Below are positions 8,013 to 14,789 of a stretch of 32,714 nt of DNA, piece after piece (position 1 is the first letter of the stretch; the number at the start of each line of letters is the position of its first letter). The notes under the pieces were generated by a model that was given only the letters and a program-made list of their open reading frames with translations, had not been told where the DNA came from and searched no databases. Origin of the DNA: Streptomyces sp. NRRL B-1140 (GTDB lineage Bacteria > Actinomycetota > Actinomycetes > Streptomycetales > Streptomycetaceae); NCBI RefSeq assembly GCF_001280065.1, contig NZ_LGEA01000119.1:1-32714 (forward strand), read 5' to 3'. A program made the translations under genes and the position numbers.

Positions 8013-8522
8013 ATGCAGCATCGTCCCGCCGTCTTCGCCGCCCTTCTCGGACTCACCCGCGCCGGAAGCGCGATCGGAGATTTCTGGGTCCAGTCCGACT
8101 TTTGCGCCCGCGTGAAGGGCGCCTCCGACGACCACCCGGTCACCTACCAGGACCCGGTCACCGACGAGACGACCACCCATGGCACGGCCGACGGCCGTAA
8201 GGCGTGCCTTCAGCACTGCCTGACCTACACGGCCACGCAGGCGATCGTCGCCGGGGCCGGCGCCCGCGCGCTCGGCATCCGAGTGCACCCGGCCGCCGCC
8301 GCGGCCGCGCTCGCCATCTCCTTCGGCACCCACTACGCCGCGGACCGACGCGTCCCGGGCAAGGGCCTGCTGGAGAAGATCGCCACCAAGACCGGCAAGG
8401 GCGGCTTCTACAAGCTCGCCGACTTCGGCATGAACGGAGCCTTCCACCTCGACTCCGCCTGGCACCACGGCTGGGAGACCGCCGCGGCCGTGGTCGCCAC
8501 CACCAAGGCCACCACCCGGTGA
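8013..8522 (+). CDS. Plasmid-transfer-associated protein, possibly membrane-bound
   Basis: A 169-aa protein from ATG 8013 with AGGAGAG upstream. Recognisable blocks are GDFWVQSDFCARVKG near the start, a His/Cys/Thr-rich middle (CLQHCLTYTATQAIVAG), an Ala-rich hydrophobic segment (about 80-113) ending SFGTHYAADRR, and a Gly/His-rich tail. The hydrophobic middle and conserved polar residues (Asp, His) suggest a membrane-associated protein like the DUF3307 group, but that link is tentative. It lies in the operon and its TGA overlaps the next gene's GTG by four bases. Confidence 0.65.
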   Translation: MQHRPAVFAALLGLTRAGSAIGDFWVQSDFCARVKGASDDHPVTYQDPVTDETTTHGTADGRKACLQHCLTYTATQAIVAGAGARALGIRVHPAAAAAALAISFGTHYAADRRVPGKGLLEKIATKTGKGGFYKLADFGMNGAFHLDSAWHHGWETAAAVVATTKATTR

Positions 8523-8869
8523 CCGGCCGCACCCGCACCCGCCTGGACAGGGTGCGCGCCTCCGTCGGCATCGCCCAGCTCGCCCTCCAGCAGATCGAGG
8601 ACGACCTGAGCACCGACGACGTCGACGCCTCCGAGCTCGCCGCGATCCTGCGCGAGCTCCAGGAGGACGCCGACGTCCCCGGCGGCCTCTTCCCCGCCCT
8701 CGCGCAGCTGGTCACCGCCGCCGCACGCCGGGCGGAGCAGATCGAGCCGGACCGCGACGGCGACGCCTCCTGCCCTCTGCACGAGGCCGCCGCCCTGATC
8801 ACCGACAACGCCGGGCAGCGCCTGAACTGGGCTGCCCGCTCCCTCGACCCGCAAGGAGACGTCGAATGA
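8519..8869 (+). CDS. Small helical protein of unknown function
   Basis: A 116-aa frame starts at GTG 8519, overlapping the previous stop as GTGA. It is acidic and predicted helical (RVRASVGIAQLALQQIEDDL; ELAAILRELQEDADV) with one Cys. Its stop overlaps the ATG of the Pnkp-type kinase gene by four bases, so the two are probably made in fixed ratio. No family recognised; a helper for the kinase is one possibility. Confidence 0.65.
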   Translation: MTGRTRTRLDRVRASVGIAQLALQQIEDDLSTDDVDASELAAILRELQEDADVPGGLFPALAQLVTAAARRAEQIEPDRDGDASCPLHEAAALITDNAGQRLNWAARSLDPQGDVE

Positions 8870-9822
8870 CCTCGGTGCTGTACCCGGACCTGCCGGAGAA
8901 CGGGCTGATCGTGCTGATCGGCGCCTCGGGCGCGGGCAAGTCGACGCTGGCCCGCACTTGGCCGGCCTCTCAGGTCCTCTCGCTCGATGGTCTGCGCGGC
9001 GTAGTCGGTGATGACCCTGGTCGGCAGGACGTCACGGCTGATGCCGCCGATGTCCTCAAGCTGATCCTGGAGCGCCGGATGACCCGCAGGCTCAACACGG
9101 TGATCGACGCGACCAATTGCGAGCAGTCCGTGCGGGTGGAACTGGTGATGGCCGCCAAGCGGCACGGCATGCCGACCGTCGCGGTCGTCGTCGCCACGCC
9201 GCTGGAAGTCTGCCTGGAGCGGCAGGGCCCGCGGCCGGACAACCGGCGCGTGCCCGAGGACGTCGTCCGCGCCCAGCACCAGGCCAGGGTCCACTCCCAC
9301 CAGCGCCTCGCGGCCGAAGGGTTCAACACCATCGTCTTCGCCGACGCCCTGTACCGCCTGGAGCCGTTCCTGAAGCGGCTCTTGCAGGCCCGGGAGGCCG
9401 ACCTCGGGCGCGACGGCAGCGACGGCCTGGGCGATCTGCTGCTGGTCCGCGGCTTCTTCGGCCCGGAGATCCTGCCGCTGTGGCGGTGGCGGCCGGGCTC
9501 GGACCTGGTGACCGGCCGGGACCGCGTCGCGGAGATCCGCCTCGGGCAGCAGTACCTCACCCTGGCGTTCCGCGACGACGTCGACGGCGAGGGCGACTTC
9601 GGCTTCGACGTTCTGCTGCCGTGCCCCTTCGATGCGGAGTGCGCCGGGCAGGCGTGGGCGCCGGTCTACTCGGTCACCGACCTGCACAAGGCGCTGACCG
9701 GCGCCATGGACAGCGACCCGGACATCGTCTGCACCGTCCACGGCGACGGCGTCGACGACCAGGACGACAACCCCGAGGGCCGCGCCGACCTCGAGGCGCA
9801 TTTCGCGGATGCGGTCGCTTGA
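8866..9822 (+). CDS. Pnkp-type polynucleotide 5'-kinase (P-loop) with extra C-terminal domain
   Basis: The 318-aa protein carries a kinase domain in residues about 10-180. Walker A GASGAGKST is followed by SLDGLRGVVGDD, a QDVTADAADVL block, TVIDATNCEQSVR, a VCLERQGPRPDNRRVP lid and an EGFNTIVF strand. This order closely follows the N-terminal kinase of bacterial Pnkp, which phosphorylates 5'-OH ends of RNA or DNA during repair. The Pnkp phosphatase and ligase domains are missing. Residues 185-318 are a separate acidic domain (PLWRWRPGSDLVTG; FGFDVLLPCPFDAEC) with no assignment. It sits between coupled small genes in the transfer operon. End-healing of broken tRNA or of transferred DNA would both fit; the substrate is not shown by sequence. 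Confidence 0.78.
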   Translation: MTSVLYPDLPENGLIVLIGASGAGKSTLARTWPASQVLSLDGLRGVVGDDPGRQDVTADAADVLKLILERRMTRRLNTVIDATNCEQSVRVELVMAAKRHGMPTVAVVVATPLEVCLERQGPRPDNRRVPEDVVRAQHQARVHSHQRLAAEGFNTIVFADALYRLEPFLKRLLQAREADLGRDGSDGLGDLLLVRGFFGPEILPLWRWRPGSDLVTGRDRVAEIRLGQQYLTLAFRDDVDGEGDFGFDVLLPCPFDAECAGQAWAPVYSVTDLHKALTGAMDSDPDIVCTVHGDGVDDQDDNPEGRADLEAHFADAVA

Positions 9823-10019
9823 GCCGCGCCGCCGACGGCCCGCACCCACACCCGCTCACCCCGGCCGAACTCCCGGCCGGGGATGAGTGGTGGCGCGGCT
9901 GCCCGGAGTGCCACCTGCCTATCCAGGGCGGAGGCGCCGGCCTCGCCGCGCACCGCCGCACCGTCCACACCAACGCCGGTGATCCCCGGCGGCCCATCAC
10001 GATCCATCTGGAGTTCTGA
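9819..10019 (+). CDS. Small C2H2-like zinc finger protein, TTG start
   Basis: A 66-aa frame begins at TTG 9819, which overlaps the kinase stop as TTGA; no ATG or GTG alternative is available in a sensible place. The core is CPECHLPIQGGGAGLAAHRR followed by TVH, i.e. C-x2-C-x12-H-x4-H, a single C2H2-type zinc finger. The ends are Pro/His-rich. A nucleic-acid-binding accessory to the kinase is inferred from tight coupling. TTG starts are rare but real in streptomycetes. Confidence 0.62.
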   Translation: MSRAADGPHPHPLTPAELPAGDEWWRGCPECHLPIQGGGAGLAAHRRTVHTNAGDPRRPITIHLEF

Positions 10020-10051
10020 CCCGCCCCCACCGGCGTGACGGACGCTCCGTG

Positions 10052-10085
10052 CCGCCCCGGCCCCGTTCGACGGAGGCCGGGGCGG
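10052..10085. terminator. GC-rich hairpin between operon genes
   Basis: CCGCCCCGGCC (10052-10062) pairs perfectly with GGCCGGGGCGG (10075-10085) around a 12-base loop. A ribosome site (AAAGGAG) and the start at 10145 follow about 45 bases later. Confidence 0.55.
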
Positions 10086-10144
10086 TCGCGGTGGTCCCTC
10101 AACACCGAGGCACCAACACCGAGCAGAGAAAGGAGCTGGACGTC

Positions 10145-10446
10145 ATGCACCTGCGCATCTCCGAGGTCGACGTCCCGATCCACGACACCACCGACCCGGA
10201 CCGGCGCGGTCTGCACATCTTCACCGGCGTCGCCGACTCCCCGGCCGCGGCCCTGCGCCGCGCCCACGAGGTGTACGACGCCGCGCTCGCCGCGCACACG
10301 GCCGGCCTCGAGTCCCCGGCAAACAGCCGGACAGCTGGGGAGCGCGCGGGCTGCGGCCCGGCTGGCAGATGGAGTGGCCCGCCGCGAAGGCCGGCCTCTG
10401 GCACAACCCCGTCAGCTGGACCACCCGCAGCGACTTCGCGCTGTAG
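10145..10446 (+). pseudogene. Hypothetical protein gene with a -1 frameshift
   Basis: ATG 10145 follows AAAGGAGC and reads MHLRISEVDVPIHDTTD onwards through about 58 sensible codons to ESPA at about 10320. That frame then degrades to Arg/Ser/Pro-rich nonsense, while the frame one base lower continues sensibly as KQPDSWGARGLRPGWQMEWP and ends LWHNPVSWTTRSDFAL with TAG at 10444-10446. A single missing A in the run GCAAAC near 10319-10324 would explain it. The intact product would be about 100 aa, with a Trp-rich C-terminus and no known family. A sequencing error or programmed slip is possible, but no canonical slippery heptamer is present. Confidence 0.7.
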
Positions 10447-10452
10447 CTCCGC

Positions 10453-10496
10453 CCCGGGACAGCCGCTGTGCTTGGCGGCTAGACGGCTGTCCCGGG
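10453..10496. terminator. GC-rich hairpin between operon genes
   Basis: Perfect 13-base arms CCCGGGACAGCCG (10453-10465) and CGGCTGTCCCGGG (10484-10496). It follows the TAG of the frameshifted gene by seven bases and precedes a ribosome site (ACGGAGAA) and the start at 10536. Confidence 0.6.
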
Positions 10497-10535
10497 CCCA
10501 TCCATCCCGTACGAGACGAGACGGAGAACCCAAGT

Positions 10536-10616
10536 ATGTCGTCCCTCCTGCGCATTCACGGCCGGATCGGCCAGCGCACCCTCTTACTGACGACCGGGCG
10601 GGGGCGAGCCGGATGA
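10536..10616 (+). CDS. Possible TTA-containing leader peptide of the ASCH gene
   Basis: ATG 10536 has a reasonable ribosome site (CGGAGAA) and follows the hairpin-plus-RBS pattern of the other genes. It opens a 26-codon frame (MSSLLRIHGRIGQRTLLLTT and a short basic end) whose TGA overlaps the ATG of the ASCH gene by four bases. Codon 17 is TTA (10584-10586), the bldA-dependent leucine codon. If translated, it would make expression of the ASCH protein depend on the bldA tRNA through translational coupling. The peptide itself looks non-functional. It may also be a degraded gene. Confidence 0.4.
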   Translation: MSSLLRIHGRIGQRTLLLTTGRGRAG

Positions 10617-11056
10617 GCCTCGCCACCCTGCCCGAAGGCGACTGGATCCGCGGCATCACGATCCGCCAGCCCTGGGCCACGTGCATCTTCGCGGGCAAGA
10701 ACCCGGAGAACAGGCCGGTGCACTGGCCGTGGGAGGGCTGGGTCCTCATCCACGCCGGGAAGAAGAAGCCGGAGCCCGCCGTGCTGCGCGACCCGCTGGT
10801 CGCCACCGCAATCCGCGGCCGCGAACTGCACCTTGGCGCGGTCATCGGCATCGCTCGGCTCACCGGCTGCCACCTGGACCAAGGGCCGGAGAGGTGCCCG
10901 AGCCCCTGGGCGGAGCGCGGCGCGCACCACCTGGTCCTCGCCGACGTCCAGGAGCTCGCCCTGCCCGTGCCCGCCACGGGCGCGCTTCCGGCCTGGAAGC
11001 CGAAGCCGGACCTGCTGGAGCGCGTGTTCCAGCAGCTGCCCGCCTTCCGGCCGTGA
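10613..11056 (+). CDS. ASCH/PUA-like domain protein
   Basis: The 147-aa protein from ATG 10613 contains the ASCH signature near its start, GITIRQPWATCIFAGKNPEN, then GWVLIHAGKK and a GAVIGIARLTGC strand. ASCH domains have a PUA-related beta barrel and are proposed to bind RNA. In this subfamily the QPWA and ENR-type residues line the putative binding cleft. The ATG overlaps the leader frame by four bases and its stop overlaps the next gene's GTG, so it is in a coupled series. The element encodes a second, different ASCH protein at 13625. Confidence 0.8.
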   Translation: MSLATLPEGDWIRGITIRQPWATCIFAGKNPENRPVHWPWEGWVLIHAGKKKPEPAVLRDPLVATAIRGRELHLGAVIGIARLTGCHLDQGPERCPSPWAERGAHHLVLADVQELALPVPATGALPAWKPKPDLLERVFQQLPAFRP

Positions 11057-11349
11057 CCCGCAGGGGGCGCACGAAGAAGGAGAAGCCGCCGTTCGAGCCG
11101 GGCCTGATCCCGGCTCCCGGCGAGCTTCTCGTCTGGCGCGACGGCCAGCACTTCGACCGCTGGCAGGACCTCCCCTGCACGTTGTGCGACCAGCCCACGC
11201 CCATGCGCTCCCACTCCGGGGAGCCCGTGCACAAGGCATGCGCGGAGGGCTGGGTCACCGCCAACCCGGTTGAGGCCCGCCTCGGGCGGTTCGCCTCCGA
11301 CCTCGCGCCGAAGCCCAAAGCCAAGAAGGGCCAAGGCGACCACGCCTGA
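11053..11349 (+). CDS. Small Cys/His protein, possible zinc-binding
   Basis: A 98-aa protein from GTG 11053 (GTGA overlap with the ASCH gene). The start and end are Lys-rich (TRRGRTKKEKPPF; PKPKAKKGQGDHA). The middle has CTLCDQPTPMRSHSGEPVHK followed by AC, a C-x2-C-xn-H-x2-C arrangement typical of a small zinc-binding loop. It is probably a nucleic-acid-associated helper. No named family. Confidence 0.65.
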   Translation: MTRRGRTKKEKPPFEPGLIPAPGELLVWRDGQHFDRWQDLPCTLCDQPTPMRSHSGEPVHKACAEGWVTANPVEARLGRFASDLAPKPKAKKGQGDHA

Positions 11350-11367
11350 CCTCCACCTGGAGGACCC

Positions 11368-11571
11368 ATGAGCAGCACCGACCGCGACGTCGACCACGCC
11401 CTCGCCTACCCCGAGCCGTCGGCCTCCCCGCTCTGGCACCGCCGCGGCGCGAAGGCCCGCCCGCTCACGCCCGCCCGGCAGCGGCGCAACCGCGAACTGC
11501 TGGACATCGCCCAGCGCACCACCCGACCCCGCTCCCCTCGCCCCACCCAGACCCTGGCGGAGGCCAACTGA
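11368..11571 (+). CDS. Small basic hypothetical protein
   Basis: A 67-aa frame from ATG 11368 with a CTGGAGG ribosome site. The second half is strongly basic (RRGAKARPLTPARQRRNREL) and predicted helical, ending TLAEAN. Its TGA shares one base with the next gene's ATG, which supports translation. No domain recognised. Confidence 0.6.
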   Translation: MSSTDRDVDHALAYPEPSASPLWHRRGAKARPLTPARQRRNRELLDIAQRTTRPRSPRPTQTLAEAN

Positions 11572-12056
11572 TGGACACCAAGCACTGCGCCGTCGACGGC
11601 TGGGTCGACGCGATACCCGCCCCCGGCCCGCGCATCGGGACCGCCACCTTCGACCTGATCGTCCGACCCGACGACATCGACGCGCTCGCCGACGACGCCC
11701 TCGACACGGTCGTCACCTGCACCAGCGGCGACCCCCGGATCACGCACGAGCTGCTGAACGGCATCCAGCCCGGCGACCTGCTGCGCGTCACCGGCATCCT
11801 GGTCCAGCCGCCGGCGCCCGGCGAGCCCACTCGGCTCACCGTCGACGCGCTGGAGGTCCTGGACACCGGACTCGTCCCGGTCCTGCGGGACATGGTGATG
11901 GACCGGTACGGCGACTACTGCTGCATCTTCGACGCCGACCGCGAGAAGGTGCCCGTCTTCACCGCGCTCGGGCAGTGGGTTGGCGAGGCGGACAACCCCG
12001 ACGCCATCGCCACTCTCATCGACATCTACGAGCGCGTGAACGGCGGTGACGCCTGA
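11571..12056 (+). CDS. Hypothetical acidic protein, possible OB-like fold
   Basis: A 161-aa acidic protein from ATG 11571. Alternating beta-type segments (GTATFDLIVRPDDIDAL; DTVVTCTSGD; PGDLLRVTGILVQPP; RLTVDALEVLD) look like a small barrel such as an OB fold, followed by a helical C-terminal part (VLRDMVMDRYGDYCCIFDAD; ATLIDIYERV). The GDLLRVTGILV strand is reminiscent of single-strand-binding modules, but this is only a pattern-level impression. It is coupled at both ends by TGATG-type overlaps, so it is a real member of the operon. Confidence 0.62.
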   Translation: MDTKHCAVDGWVDAIPAPGPRIGTATFDLIVRPDDIDALADDALDTVVTCTSGDPRITHELLNGIQPGDLLRVTGILVQPPAPGEPTRLTVDALEVLDTGLVPVLRDMVMDRYGDYCCIFDADREKVPVFTALGQWVGEADNPDAIATLIDIYERVNGGDA

Positions 12057-12241
12057 TGGCCACGACCAGCCCGCAGGCCCGCACGGTCCTGGAGCGGTTC
12101 CCCGCCGGAAGCCCCCGCGGCTCCTGGCCGGCGGAAGAGTACGCCGCCGCCCAGCGCGCCCAAGGCAGGCCGGACGCGCAGGTCGTGATGGACCTGTCCA
12201 GCGACCAGTTCCTCGTGATCACCGGCACCACCACCGAGTAG
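12056..12241 (+). CDS. Small hypothetical protein ending the operon
   Basis: A 61-aa frame from ATG 12056 that shares a base with the previous TGA. The sequence (VLERFPAGSPRGSWPAEEYA; VVMDLSSDQFLVI) looks like a compact alpha-beta protein. It is the last gene before a clear terminator-like hairpin at 12253-12289. Function unknown. Confidence 0.58.
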   Translation: MATTSPQARTVLERFPAGSPRGSWPAEEYAAAQRAQGRPDAQVVMDLSSDQFLVITGTTTE

Positions 12242-12252
12242 CGCCACCCCGA

Positions 12253-12289
12253 GCGCCGCGCCCCGCCCTTCCCGGCCCGGGCGCGGCGC
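12253..12289 (+). terminator. Terminator-like hairpin at the end of the transfer operon
   Basis: GCGCCGCGCCC (12253-12263) pairs perfectly with GGGCGCGGCGC (12279-12289) around a 15-base loop, 12 bases after the last operon stop. The rest of the gap to 12527 has a GGAGG at 12324 with no start codon after it and an open but startless frame to about 12513, possibly a decayed small gene. Confidence 0.6.
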
Positions 12290-12527
12290 ACCGCACATTC
12301 CCGTCCTTCACCCCTGAGCAGGAGGCTCCCTTACACCCCTGCTGGAGCCAGTCCTGGCGGCCGCACTACCGCGGCTGTCCTGGACGCCTGCAGGCCGCCC
12401 GCTGACCTGCCGAGACCCCTGCTGCCCAAGCCGGAGTCCGCCTTCTGCCACCCCACGCCCCCGGCCTGGCTGTCCCCCGGACCGGTCCACACAGTCACAA
12501 CAGCTCACCGATGAAGTGAGGCACCGC

Positions 12528-13628
12528 ATGACGCTCATCAGCCCGAACACCGTCCTCGCGAACGCCCTGACGGACGTGGAGGACATCCTCGCCCCGCGCA
12601 TCCGCGCCAGCAAACCCCAGCGAATCGCGCTGGTGGTGGGCACGCAGATCAACGGCGCACCGCACGCCGGCACCTCGCTGGTGCAGTCGATGGCGTTCGC
12701 CACGGCCGCCCGGCTCCGCGACCGTCACGGCCTGCCCGTGGAGGTCCGGTTCTCGGCACTGGACAACGCTCCGCATGAGCTGGTCACCGACCAGGTATCG
12801 GGGCACCGGTACCAGCGGGCCTACGCCCAGGCCCTCGGTACGGACGGCATCGCACAACTGGTCGCCTCCCTATATCAACCCCTGTTCGACGCCCTCTCGG
12901 AACGGCTGGCCGTGCCGTACGACGTGGAGACCTACTCGCAGCAGCAGGCGACCGGCCTCTTCCGAAGTACGTGGCTGCGGGTGCTGCCGCGCCTGGACGC
13001 GGCAAGCCTCTGGCTAGCTCCCTCCACGGGAGTCCCCCACCTGAGGGTCCCCTGCCCGCACTCCTGCGGCTGGGCAGAGAAGTACGCACAGCGCACCCGT
13101 GTGGAACGCACCAGCCGTGGTCTCGCCCGCGTATCGGCGGTCTGCCTGCACCATGGCCCCTACACGGCCACCATCACACCCACCGCCGGCGGCTACCTCG
13201 ACCTCGCCACGCTCTACCGGAACATGGTCAAGGAACTCGCCGCGCTCGCGGAGACCGGCGTTCTCCAGGTCATGGTCAAGGGCACCGACTGGATGCCCGG
13301 GAGCCTCCTAGTCGACGGCGCGCTCCAGGCGGTGGGCCTGACCCGGGGCCAGCTGCCTGCTCGGCTGTTCTGCCCGATGATCGTCGCCGAGACGGGCGCC
13401 AAGCTCTCCAAAAGCCTCATCCGCTCGGGGGACGCGTCATTGCCCGCGGGCGCCAAACCCTGGATGCTCGACACCCGGAAGTGGCCCGGCACCGTGGGGG
13501 AGTTCGCGGATCGCCTGCTGAACCTGGCGGAACTGCTGCTGTCCCACCCCCGGCACTTCTTCCGCTCATACTCGGCTGCGGAGCTGTCGCGGCTGATGTC
13601 CTTACCCGCAGGGAGCCCCACTACATGA
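12528..13628 (+). CDS. Class I aminoacyl-tRNA-synthetase-like protein
   Basis: Translation from ATG 12528 (GTGAGG upstream; GTG 12516 is an alternative) gives 366 aa. Near residue 40 the block INGAPHAGTSLVQS fits the HIGH signature at the start of a Rossmann-type class I core. Near residue 300, ETGAKLSKSLIRSG fits KMSKS. Between them lie a possible zinc knuckle (CPHSCGW and CLHHG) and VKGTDWMPGSLLVDGAL, as in class I cores. Length and spacing resemble the catalytic part of class I LysRS, but the usual anticodon-binding domain is absent and the protein ends soon after the KLSKS loop. It may be a stand-alone amino-acid-activating or transfer enzyme rather than a tRNA charger. A TTA codon at 13602-13604 suggests bldA dependence. 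Its TGA overlaps the next ATG. Confidence 0.72.
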   Translation: MTLISPNTVLANALTDVEDILAPRIRASKPQRIALVVGTQINGAPHAGTSLVQSMAFATAARLRDRHGLPVEVRFSALDNAPHELVTDQVSGHRYQRAYAQALGTDGIAQLVASLYQPLFDALSERLAVPYDVETYSQQQATGLFRSTWLRVLPRLDAASLWLAPSTGVPHLRVPCPHSCGWAEKYAQRTRVERTSRGLARVSAVCLHHGPYTATITPTAGGYLDLATLYRNMVKELAALAETGVLQVMVKGTDWMPGSLLVDGALQAVGLTRGQLPARLFCPMIVAETGAKLSKSLIRSGDASLPAGAKPWMLDTRKWPGTVGEFADRLLNLAELLLSHPRHFFRSYSAAELSRLMSLPAGSPTT

Positions 13629-13978
13629 GCACCACCTCAGCCCGCGTCATCGAGCTGAATCTGTACCCCCGGTACTTCGACCTCGTGGCTGCCGGCCGCA
13701 AGACCCGGGAAGTGCGGGTGAAGTACCCGAAGTTCGACGGCCTGGCGGCCGGTGACCTGATCCGGTTCGCCGTGAAGGGCACCGACCGGTCATGCATGAC
13801 GCGGGTGACACGCGTTGTCGAGTACGCCTCCTTCGAGGAGCTTCTGGACGCCGAGGGGCCTTCCCAGGTAAATCCCGAGGCGACGCGTGAGGAGCAACTG
13901 TCCAACATCCGGCGCATCTATCCGCCGGACAAGGAACGGCTGGGGTGCCTGGCCATCGGTATCGAGTTGGTCGACTGA
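13625..13978 (+). CDS. ASCH-domain protein coupled to the synthetase-like gene
   Basis: A 117-aa protein from ATG 13625, overlapping the preceding stop by four bases (ATGA). It is a minimal ASCH domain: ELNLYPRYFDLVAAGRKTRE, then VRVKYPKFDGLAAGDLIRF and a closing strand LGCLAIGIELVD. This KT-R-E-R plus GDLIRF pattern is typical of small ASCH/PUA-like proteins, some of which hydrolyse modified nucleosides or bind RNA. Strict coupling to the synthetase-like gene implies a shared pathway or complex. A terminator follows. Confidence 0.8.
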   Translation: MSTTSARVIELNLYPRYFDLVAAGRKTREVRVKYPKFDGLAAGDLIRFAVKGTDRSCMTRVTRVVEYASFEELLDAEGPSQVNPEATREEQLSNIRRIYPPDKERLGCLAIGIELVD

Positions 13979-13990
13979 CCCCGCTTCCCG

Positions 13991-14031
13991 AGGCCCCGGG
14001 GCGCCCCTCAAGCGAGAGGCGCCCGGGGCCT
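13991..14031 (+). terminator. Strong terminator after the synthetase-like/ASCH pair
   Basis: Arms 13991-14005 and 14018-14031 pair over 14 bases with one bulged G and a 12-base loop. The hairpin starts 13 bases after the ASCH stop. The following 14040-14268 shows no convincing gene. Confidence 0.75.
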
Positions 14032-14268
14032 TCCTGCGGTCTGGCCACGTCGAAGACACGTGCTCCACAGCACCTGAGGAGTTGGCGCCTGATGCGCTCC
14101 AACCGCACCAGGTCGCATACGACATCGCACGTGAACACAGTGAGATCAGCCGTCTTGGCGATCAGAACGGCTGCCGTCTGGCCGGAAGGCGATGCCACTG
14201 CGCACCTGGAAAGGGCCGACTTAGGATCACTGGGATGACCAGTCGTTTGTCGCGGTAAAGGAGCTCTT

Positions 14269-14736
14269 GTGGCCGAGCTTGTCCGGCAGCAACACCTTGA
14301 TGCGGATGTGGGGTATCACGGCTTCGGACTTCAGGAGTCCGATGACGGTGAGCTGCCCGTCCCCTTCCCTGACGACTTCAAGCAGGGCGTGTTCCTGAAC
14401 GACTTCCCCGGGCGTCTCGACATCTTCAGTGGCGGCCACACACATACCGCTGCGGTCACCGTGGAGGTGTGGGACGGCCAGCCGCCCGAGCAGGATCCTT
14501 CACTGTGGGACGAGCAGGCGGAGACCGACTTCGAGTCGACCAGTGGTGAAGTGGCCGTCTGGTCCATGAGCTTGGGGCGCGCCGACGAGGTGATCACCCT
14601 TGCCGATTCGGGGGGCTCCTGGCGGGTCCGGGTGAGCTGTGCTGGGCGCAGCGAAGCTCAGGCACTGTCGGAGCATGAGGGTACGGGCGAAGGCGTGGAG
14701 AAGTACCTCGTGCAGTTCTGGCCCGCAACGTCCTGA
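14269..14736 (+). CDS. Acidic hypothetical protein
   Basis: A 155-aa product from GTG 14269, which follows AAAGGAGC at good spacing. The protein is acidic and beta-rich (TAAVTVEVWDGQPPEQDP; GEVAVWSMSLGRADEVI; SWRVRVSCAGRSEA), with few basic residues and no membrane segment or Cys cluster. The pattern looks like a small cytosolic beta-sandwich protein, possibly an immunity-type protein, but there is no partner toxin beside it. It is monocistronic and convergent with the secreted nuclease gene. Confidence 0.62.
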   Translation: MAELVRQQHLDADVGYHGFGLQESDDGELPVPFPDDFKQGVFLNDFPGRLDIFSGGHTHTAAVTVEVWDGQPPEQDPSLWDEQAETDFESTSGEVAVWSMSLGRADEVITLADSGGSWRVRVSCAGRSEAQALSEHEGTGEGVEKYLVQFWPATS

Positions 14737-14748
14737 ACACGGACCAGG

Positions 14749-14780
14749 GGCGGGAGCGCCGACAGTTCGACACTCCCGCC
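14749..14780. terminator. Weak bidirectional hairpin between convergent genes
   Basis: GGCGGGAG (14749-14756) pairs with CTCCCGCC (14773-14780). It fills the 53-base gap between two convergent stops, so it may serve both. Confidence 0.45.
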
Positions 14781-14789
14781 GTCGGCACG

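Noticed and set aside
4747..10200. GACCCGGA octamers (4747, 9715, 10193) as TraB recognition repeats
   Set aside because: They are isolated, inside coding regions, and follow from common Asp-Pro codon pairs; no tandem array was seen.
14040..14268. Possible small gene upstream of the acidic hypothetical protein
   Set aside because: Sense-looking segments exist in more than one frame but no start with a ribosome site could be paired with a consistent frame.
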